Position numbers and translations under genes: made by a program
Shown: one piece after another, positions 58,501 to 64,000 of the stretch
Numbering within the stretch: the first letter of the stretch is position 1
Layout: every line of letters starts with the position of its first letter
Source: Adiantum capillus-veneris
Taxonomy: Eukaryota; Streptophyta; Polypodiopsida; Polypodiales; Pteridaceae
Assembly (NCBI GenBank): GCA_014529385.2
Contig: CM043969.1
Coordinates: 69,512,676-69,576,675 of the forward strand
DNA length: 64,000 bases
Direction: 5' to 3'
The notes under the pieces: generated by a model
Seen by the model: only the letters and a program-made list of their open reading frames with translations
What the model was told of the DNA's origin: nothing
Database searches by the model: none

Positions 58501-61239
58501 GATCTGATGGTACCCACTCTTTAGATCTATCCTGCTAAACATAGCTGCTCCTTCTAATTTGTCCATAATATCATCAATTCTAGGTATAGGAAACCTATTC
58601 TTGATGGTATTCTTGTTCAGTGCACGGTAGTCGATGCACATACGCCATGAGCCATCCTTTTTCTGCACCAACAACACTGGAGAACAGAATGGAGATGAAT
58701 TGGGCTGAATCAGCCCTTTTTCTAACAACTCCTGTACTTGGCCCATTATCTCTTTCTGCTGAGCCGCACTAACCCTGTACGGAGGCTTATTTGGTGGGCT
58801 ACTGCCTGGCACCAAATCTATCGCATGGTCCTCGGGTCTCTCTGGCGGTAATTGAGACGGTAATGAATCGGAAAAACAGTCACTATACTGTTGTAAAAAC
58901 ATTGACCTTTCTCTATCTAGCACAGATAAATTTGATTCATCACAATCTGACACTTCACGTGCAAAAACCAAGTACGCAGAATGATGCTTTTTCATTACAG
59001 AAGTAATAGCAGAAGCTGATACAGTAGGAATAGACTCCCCTTTAAGCTTTACATCCAGAATGTGAGTCTTTCCCCTGCTCTGTACAGTGATCTTTTTGTT
59101 GTAGGCATCCATGATTCCCTGTACACGAAACAACCAAGGAATACCTAACAACACATCACATCCGTCCAGTGGCATGATGTAAAATTCTTCAGCATCTACA
59201 TAGGACTGGATATGTAGACGCAACTTTCCAATGATGGGTGTCACAGCCTCTGTATGGCCAGGACATGCCAAACCTGCCTCTGCTGTATACCCCATCTCTT
59301 GAGGTCTGATTCCCAACTTTGAAGCCAATTCTGGGGAAATAAAGTTGGCTTTGGCACCTGGATCAAAGAAGATAAGCACTGTTTGATCCCTAACCTTTCC
59401 CCATGCTCTGCAAAGCTCACTTGCATCTGAATTTGGCTTGTCGCCCACCATATCTGGCACTAGACCAGCCATGGGCTTCTTTCCCTTCCTGTCCTCCTTG
59501 TCTTCAGAATCAGCTGGCCTTTTCTTTGTAGGACAGTTGTAAGCAATGTGGCCAGGCTGCTCACATATAAAGCATTTGTTCTCTGTCCTCAGGACCTTCT
59601 TTTGCTCTTCTGACTTGCGAGGAAAACGTCTTTTCCATTTCTTTGCTGGTCCTTTTTCTGATTCAGCCGTAGCTTTGTCTTTCCCTGCGTTGGCTGACTC
59701 CTGAGTCCCTTTAGGAGCCTCATTGGGAACGTGCTTCTTGGCTGAATTTTTCTTGCCTGATCCTGCCTTGACGCCAGTGTTAAATTCACAATCTTCTCCC
59801 TTGAGCAAACCATTGCCAGTGTTTGCTACCTCGATGAGCTGCGTCAAAGTAGTGACTTTTGTCTTCGTACAGTACTTTCTTAATCCTTTAGGTAGGCCAC
59901 AACAGTATTTTTCAATCTGTTCTGTCAATGGCACAAACCTATAGGAAGTTACTGGAAGTAGAGCTTTCCAAAACTTCCGATTGTAATCATCCAGATTTCT
60001 GCAAGTGGCAGCATTAAGCTGGTGCCATTCTGTCATGACATCTGCTTCGAAATCATCAGATAACCATGCTGCTGTAAAAATCTGCTTGAAGTAAATCCAT
60101 GTGGACGGAGCTTGCCCTTGAAGCAATAAAGTTGTCCACCATTGTCCCGCATTCCCTGTCAAGAAAGTGGCTGCCTTGCGGACCTTTGAAGCCTCTGTAA
60201 AGTTTCCCCCTGCATAGGCCTTGTCAAACTGCTGGAGGAATGAAAGAGCCTTCTTCCTGTCATCAAACCCTGTAAAGGTCGTGAATGACACTCCTTTGCC
60301 ACCTTCTTTGTACGGAGTTGGCCTCTCCAACGGCGTTAAATTGTCATATGGAAGTGACTGAAACATGGGAACACTAATAGGGTTCATCTGTGTTCCTTGG
60401 CCGCTATTAACTTGACCTGGAAATGCCATATTTGGCTGCTGATTTGTAATTCCAGCCATACCAAAATTTGCTTGTGGCATCCCAAATTGTCCCTGAGTGC
60501 TTTGAAACCCTGGTTGCATACCCATGACACTGTACATGGGGTTAGGCATCATCGTTTGAGCACCCCCAAACACTGTTCCTGGCGTATAAAACTGATTTCC
60601 AGGTGCATGACCAGCCATGCTCTGAAATACCGATCCACCTCCAAAATAGCCAGGGTGTACTGAAGGTGGTGGGAAGACCTGTTGCATAGCCTGTAGGTTG
60701 CTTCCCTGCCCATTAGAACCAGCTATAGGCTGCTGAAAGGTGGCGGGCTGAATTGGTACAGCTTGAAAAACTGGCATCTCAGCCACCTGTTCTTGCACCT
60801 TAGGTATACGTTGTGGAGACTGCATGTTCTCCGTCAAGTGTGCAGGTGTTTCCATTGACTGTGCGGTATGAATCACCTGTGCTCGAGCCTTAACAGGCTT
60901 TTGAATATGATCCAGTGACCCAACTTGCTGAGACGGAACAGGAGGTTGCAGAAAGGCTAAAAACCTTGGGTTCTGCATTACTTGTGTGAACATAGCCACA
61001 GCAGTAGCTAACTGGGTCCTGAATATATCATCATCAGTCTGTGGTGGTCTTGAGGACTCACCCACTTCATGTGTCTGTTGACCATGTGAAGAGGAAACCT
61101 CTTCAGTCACATCATCTGGTCTGTCAGCCATAATTACAATTCCCTGTGTCTGGTCTATGATCCCCTGTGTCTTCAAGCCCAAAACTGACCAAGGCTCACT
61201 TCTATGGGAAAAAGTGATTTAATCCCGTCGATGGAACCA
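55529..61239 (-). mobile_element. internal region 3 of array (looks whole)
   Basis: 5711 bp. It contains the uninterrupted gag-pol frame 56110-61182, a non-coding stretch of about 580 bp between the frame and the purine tract beside LTR3, and the primer-binding site at 61221-61239. Confidence 0.94.
56110..61182 (-). CDS. Ty3/Gypsy gag-pol polyprotein, array copy 3
   Basis: A single open frame of 1690 codons with gag and pol fused and no frameshift between them. Parts in order with rough residue positions: Gln/Pro-rich gag N-terminus (1-280), gag core (about 290-480), zinc knuckle CFICEQPGHIAYNCP (about 535-550), aspartic protease region (about 590-690), reverse transcriptase (about 800-1000), RNase H (about 1050-1180), integrase with zinc-binding N-terminus and core (about 1250-1510), GPY/F-type module and chromodomain-like tail (about 1560-1690). 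It encodes the structural and enzymatic proteins for replication through an RNA intermediate. Length and order are normal for a plant Ty3/Gypsy element. It looks whole. Activity is unknown. Confidence 0.95.
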   Translation of the reverse strand: MGLKTQGIIDQTQGIVIMADRPDDVTEEVSSSHGQQTHEVGESSRPPQTDDDIFRTQLATAVAMFTQVMQNPRFLAFLQPPVPSQQVGSLDHIQKPVKARAQVIHTAQSMETPAHLTENMQSPQRIPKVQEQVAEMPVFQAVPIQPATFQQPIAGSNGQGSNLQAMQQVFPPPSVHPGYFGGGSVFQSMAGHAPGNQFYTPGTVFGGAQTMMPNPMYSVMGMQPGFQSTQGQFGMPQANFGMAGITNQQPNMAFPGQVNSGQGTQMNPISVPMFQSLPYDNLTPLERPTPYKEGGKGVSFTTFTGFDDRKKALSFLQQFDKAYAGGNFTEASKVRKAATFLTGNAGQWWTTLLLQGQAPSTWIYFKQIFTAAWLSDDFEADVMTEWHQLNAATCRNLDDYNRKFWKALLPVTSYRFVPLTEQIEKYCCGLPKGLRKYCTKTKVTTLTQLIEVANTGNGLLKGEDCEFNTGVKAGSGKKNSAKKHVPNEAPKGTQESANAGKDKATAESEKGPAKKWKRRFPRKSEEQKKVLRTENKCFICEQPGHIAYNCPTKKRPADSEDKEDRKGKKPMAGLVPDMVGDKPNSDASELCRAWGKVRDQTVLIFFDPGAKANFISPELASKLGIRPQEMGYTAEAGLACPGHTEAVTPIIGKLRLHIQSYVDAEEFYIMPLDGCDVLLGIPWLFRVQGIMDAYNKKITVQSRGKTHILDVKLKGESIPTVSASAITSVMKKHHSAYLVFAREVSDCDESNLSVLDRERSMFLQQYSDCFSDSLPSQLPPERPEDHAIDLVPGSSPPNKPPYRVSAAQQKEIMGQVQELLEKGLIQPNSSPFCSPVLLVQKKDGSWRMCIDYRALNKNTIKNRFPIPRIDDIMDKLEGAAMFSRIDLKSGYHQIRIRSEDVYKTAFRTTFGLYEFLVMPFGLTNAPATFNRMMDRIFRPHQQFVGTFFDDMIVYSKNEEEHRHHLAIVFKELHSHRLLINAKKSEFFLEEIHFLGHIVSKDGVRMDPAKVEAIKSWPNLKTVHDVRSFLGLCSYYRRFIRNFAEIASPLHALQKKAVTFRWTQKEISAFNLLKEKMTSDPVIVLPDLRKSFVVQCDACGSSIGAVLMQDGRVVAYESRILQGPEMTMQVYEKELLAVIHALLSWKHYLLGADFVVQTDHQTLRYFLTQTKLSEKHMQWANILSMFHFQIVHVEGKKNVVADALSRKPQISAVSIPYHHELDDMREQYANDEDFARVFEQLRDGQRHEHYLLKDGFMMMHGRLCVTKPLRRKVMEESHVPPYAGHRGIDATVKAVETFFYWPTLRRDVDAFVRECLICQKVKFDRQKAPGLLQPLPIPDKPWESIAMDFIFDLPRTQTGNDGIWTIICRFSKQAHFIPVRKKIKPDQMARLFMSNIFKYHGMPQSIISDRDPRMTSLFWRGLFENMGTTLKFSSSFHPQTDGQSEEANSTVLDLLKCYVSEHKGKWEQYLPLVEYAYNNTVHSSTGKAPFEIVEGGKKVPPILHTKDKIFEADKYVQDMDEMYKKVKVALERTQAKQKKAADRHRREVVYSLGDWVLLRFEKARLKKMKGKERLFPKLSMRYYGPFQVCDIISDVAYRLKLPDSWKIHNAFHVSLLRPYVGDVPEDMPAEDQPEVEELDEILLPEQILAHKERKVKGKVARRYLVKFRNYPLQSHQLCYHFTWKPSICNLP

Positions 61240-62713
61240 TGTAACCGGCCTGTATGATCCAAAAAGGGCGGTAGACTTTACTTTAAACCTTGATTTAGCT
61301 TTCACCCATTATTAGTCGTCTATTTTACTTGTATTTTCAAGACACAACAAAGGGGAGAGGGATACAGGTTGCTAGATTGCACCTGTATGAGTAGACGGAC
61401 ACCAGATTGGCCCCTAACTTAGGCGCCCCTTTCGGTATTTCTTTATTGTTCAAAAGAGGGAATAAACGCTGTGGTTCCTACAAGCTGCCCCGCACAAACT
61501 CGGCTGAATTTCCACTGTTCCAGCCCGATTTCGGCAGCATAACTGTACTAGAACCCTTCACGGTCAGTATTCCCACGCATTGACTGACTTTCCCGACGCA
61601 TACGGGCACTTTGCAAAACCTGGCGAGAATCTGCAGCACGCTGAATTCTCTGTTTTCAGCCCTGAAAATGCGCCAGATCGCCTGTACAGCGGTCCCCTTG
61701 CGTCCCCGAACCTCCTGGGGGTATTAGGGTCCGTTTAGGGCCAAAACCCTAAACCTGCAAAAATACACAGCAGGCTGTAATTCACTGTTTCGGGCTCCGT
61801 TCCGCGTGCCGGTCGCATCCCTAGCAAGTCCTCGAGCTCCCGCACCTGTAGGGCTACTTGCCCTTTGAATCGGACGAGATTTCTGGCGTGAAACCTCTCC
61901 GAATTCACCTGTACCTGCGGGGGGATTAGCCGCTAGCTAATCCAGTACCTGTGCAAGAGGCTCTTGCCTCGGCAATCGCGCATGAACCCACACAACTGTA
62001 CATTGGTCAAATGAAGAGCCCACTAGAGGGGCATAACATACTGCCAAAGGGGAGAGAGAGGGCAGTGCGTAGCGTGCAGGGCATCACTCCTGGCACCGCA
62101 CTGTGCATAAGAGGGAAAGCAAGCACTCCATAGCTCTGAACCTGTGACCAAATCAGCAAATGAGCCCTTCTTCCCTTCAAATTCAGCGCCAACTCCTTGC
62201 ATTGGAAACTGCACCAAAATGTGCCACTTGGCACATTTACAAGCATTTTCCCGTTTCGGGGTTGCCGCCTAAAAATATCCCAACCGGTTGCCCAGTTGAC
62301 TTCACGGCAGAGTAAGAAAATGTTCCCTTTGTCATTCCGGAGGTAATGACGCCAACACATTTTCAGGTCCCAAAATAGCAGTTCCCTAAATTTTAGGAGA
62401 TGCTGCCATTGTATCTTTCTAGGTCATCCGACCCTCTTTGTACACTGCGGCCACATCCCAAAACTGAAATGTAGCCTCTGTAGCAAAGGATTCCACTTTG
62501 GCTAGTCAATGACCCCACTTGGCTAACCATAGTCCTTGTCCAACCTTAGTGCTCTCTTGCCCTCAGGCCTGGACTCCCTCTGGACAGTTCCACACTAGCT
62601 ATGCAATGCAGGGCAGTTAGATTTCCCGAGGGGTGTTTCCAAAAAGTGAAAGTAAATAGATAATAAGAAAGAAATCAACAAAAAGGATAGATAGTAGTCA
62701 CACGCTGGTGACA
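61240..62713 (-). repeat. LTR4 of array (outermost 5' LTR)
   Basis: 1474 bp. It is followed at 62714 by GGGGA, the right-hand target duplication. Confidence 0.95.
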
Positions 62714-62718
62714 GGGGA
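62714..62718. other. target-site duplication, right of array (GGGGA)
   Basis: Identical to 39678-39682. Beyond it the LINE ORF1 resumes. Confidence 0.93.
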
Positions 62719-63309
62719 CGGATGTGTTTTCTTTCCCTTTCCCTTTCTTAGCGACTTCTATCCATTTCTCGGCCTCATCCCCCTTCTTCTGCGTCTTCGT
62801 GATCACATGCATCCACGAAGACGTCTTTACCACCTCCTATTTCTCCTCCGCTCCTTGATGACCTTGATCTCGTCTATCACCGAGTGCTGAAATTCCCCTT
62901 CTTCCAGTTCACTGCTTACTCTATCTGCAAGCTCTCGCTTGAGGGCTGTGACCTCTTCTTTAAGTGCTTGTGAATCCGCCTTAAATGCTTGTAGCTCTGC
63001 GTGCAAGTCCCCTTTCTCCTTCTTCCATTGCGCACCTTCATTGAGAAACATTTGAAGAAGGTTGGCCTTCTCTTTCCATGATCCCTCCGTCTCTGCTTTC
63101 CATTCTTTCATCTCCCTTTCCATTTGTGTTATCTGCTTGTTTGTAAGCGCGAAAGTTGCCTTCATATGGGGCTTACATACTGGCGAAATGATCATGGCCT
63201 CCACTAGCGAAGCGCTCATGGCCTCCATTGACAATGCGGGTATAGCTCGATGCTCTGGCTCGACTGAGTCCATGCGGACAGGGCACACTAGAAACCAATC
63301 CAAAAACAA
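62719..63309 (-). pseudogene. LINE ORF1, N-terminal coiled-coil part (copy C)
   Basis: The frame 62827-63309 (160 codons) includes a long heptad-like segment: NKQITQMEREMKEWKAE, KKEKGDLHAELQAFKADSQA, LKEEVTALKRELADRVSSEL. This predicts the coiled coil by which LINE ORF1 proteins trimerise. A one-base shift near 62845 moves the coding sense to the next frame (EVVKTSSWMHVITKTQKKGD, AEKWIEVAKKGKGKENTSVP). That frame runs to 62714 and is in phase with the RRM-like part at 39246-39677. The first methionine (63309) is tentative, and the segment before the coil has no recognisable motif. Confidence 0.75.
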
Positions 63310-63678
63310 GGATAGGCGAGCGAGGTTATATCCTCCTCAGCTTGGCGAGCCCACCACTGCTTACAATACAAAATGGTGAGGGATCGGAGCACGCTGGCTC
63401 ACCCAACTACTGGCATACAAAGATGCGGGTTAGTGGCCCAGTGGAGGAATGAGCATAATCTCCAAAACAGCTCGACGCTCTGGCTCAACAGAGTTCAAGC
63501 GGAGAAAACAAAATACCACAAACCCGATGGGGGTGTATACATCAACTCAGCCCACTGCGGGCGTTAGCAACCGAGGCAGCTCAAAGGAAGGCCTTGCGCC
63601 CGCTGTCCTGTGATGAATCCGTGTGACCTTCCAAACATAAAAACATAAACCTGCGCAGTGGCAAAGAAATGCACGCGT
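63310..63678. other. LINE leader, no further gene seen
   Basis: Short open frames only. By position this is the 5' UTR or upstream region of LINE copy C. Confidence 0.4.
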
Positions 63679-63930
63679 GCCTCTTCAGCCCTGCGCACTC
63701 AGTCTCCTGCAGCCTCTGCGTTCCTGTACCTGCTGTGTCACCTGCGTGCCCTCTTCAGCCCTACGCGCTGAATCTGCCTGCAGCCTCTGCATACCTTACG
63801 TCACCTGCGTCATTTGCAGAGAGAGCGAGAGCACCTGCGTCACCTCATTTAAACAGGCCTGCGCGCCCTCTTCAGCCCTACGCGTTGAATCTGCTGCAGC
63901 CTCCGCGCGCCTTGCACTTGCTGCGTCACC
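63679..63930. repeat. ~70-bp imperfect tandem repeats at LINE 5' end
   Basis: Units beginning GCCTCTTCAGCCCT or GCCCTCTTCAGCCCT start at 63679, 63748 and 63865. Each contains GCAGCCTC and ends near GTCACCTG. The middle unit carries about 48 extra bases with a small GAGAGAGCGAGAG run. Confidence 0.8.
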
Positions 63931-64000
63931 TGGAGAGAGAGAAATGAAATGAAATGAAATGTTATATTAACGTCTTCAAAAAGGCCAAAGTGACCTATGA
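63931..64000 (-). mobile_element. LINE copy D, 3' end only (continues beyond window)
   Basis: A GA run (63933-63942) then AAATGAAATGAAATGAAATG and the family 3' motif TTAACGTCTTCAAAAAGGCC. Same orientation as copies A-C. The rest lies beyond 64000. Confidence 0.85.

Larger units (their letters stand above)
39683..62713 (-). mobile_element. Ty3/Gypsy array: four LTRs and three internal regions in one insertion
   Basis: Order from the left: LTR1 39683-41161, internal 1 41162-46872, LTR2 46873-48344, internal 2 48345-54054, LTR3 54055-55528, internal 3 55529-61239, LTR4 61240-62713. The repeat period is about 7.19 kb and neighbours share LTRs. Only the outermost edges carry a target duplication (GGGGA). 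All parts run on the minus strand. Family: Ty3/Gypsy with a single gag-pol frame, a zinc knuckle in gag, protease, RT, RNase H, integrase, a GPY/F-type module and a chromodomain-like tail, so it is chromovirus-like. Internal 3 looks whole, internal 2 has about two breaks and internal 1 about five. Copies are nearly identical, so the insertion is young. Confidence 0.95.
62714..63930 (-). mobile_element. LINE copy C, 5' part beyond the array
   Basis: Holds the N-terminal part of ORF1 (62719-63309) and a 5' leader with short tandem repeats (63679-63930). Together with 35316-39682 it makes a near full-length LINE of about 5.6 kb. The 5' end abuts the GA run and the 3' end of copy D. Confidence 0.8.

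Noticed and set aside
39683-62713. Array as three independent nested or adjacent insertions
   Set aside because: Inner LTRs are shared by neighbouring units and have no target duplications. Only the outer edges have GGGGA.
39683-62713. Array as a pure assembly duplication
   Set aside because: Not excluded, but each LTR and internal region carries its own variants and the outer TSD is consistent, so I kept it as real pending long reads.

Overview
The window looks like a stretch of a large, transposon-rich land-plant genome. It carries plant-type LTR retrotransposons, two kinds of LINE, hAT DNA transposons, and a few short exons of what is probably a nuclear gene for a plastid protein. The size of the introns and the density of nested repeats would suit a fern, lycophyte or gymnosperm, but I cannot name the species. 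No rRNA, tRNA, CRISPR array or bacterial-type operon was seen.

Layout. 1-3717: a minus-strand LTR element with about 2 kb of interior and no recognisable pol, cut by the window start. 3718-7434: mostly non-coding, with a 34-bp minisatellite, a 714-bp non-autonomous hAT element with perfect 8-bp target duplications (TSDs), and a LINE fragment. 7435-21290: an old, heavily decayed plus-strand Ty3/Gypsy unit in which one LTR (8203-8862) sits between the pol tail of one copy and the gag of the next. Its gag is split by a 6.7-kb insertion (9463-16196, TSD AGATC). That insertion in turn holds a 3.35-kb hAT transposon with its transposase gene (9995-13347, TSD ATTGAAAG) and about nine copies of a 152-bp tandem repeat. 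21428-22048: another decayed hAT relative.

22639-31750: plus-strand exons of a host gene. The last resembles the N-terminal part of plastid SecA (SECA2-like), and the first exons could encode a transit peptide. One intron contains an old minus-strand L1-type LINE (24501-30190). The next exon is not found before the window end, so the following intron would exceed 32 kb.

32772-64000: a head-to-tail series of minus-strand LINEs of one family, each 3' end lying against a GA-rich run. The largest has its ORF1 split by the main feature of the window: a 23,031-bp Ty3/Gypsy array (39683-62713) made of four LTRs and three internal regions in strict alternation. The array as a whole is flanked by one 5-bp TSD (GGGGA). 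The LINE reading frame continues on both sides of it. The rightmost copy has one uninterrupted 1690-codon gag-pol frame and the other two are broken.

The elements do not work together. They form a stack of insertions of different ages inside and beside one host gene. The order that can be read is: LINE before Ty3/Gypsy array, and old Ty3/Gypsy before the 6.7-kb insertion before the hAT element.
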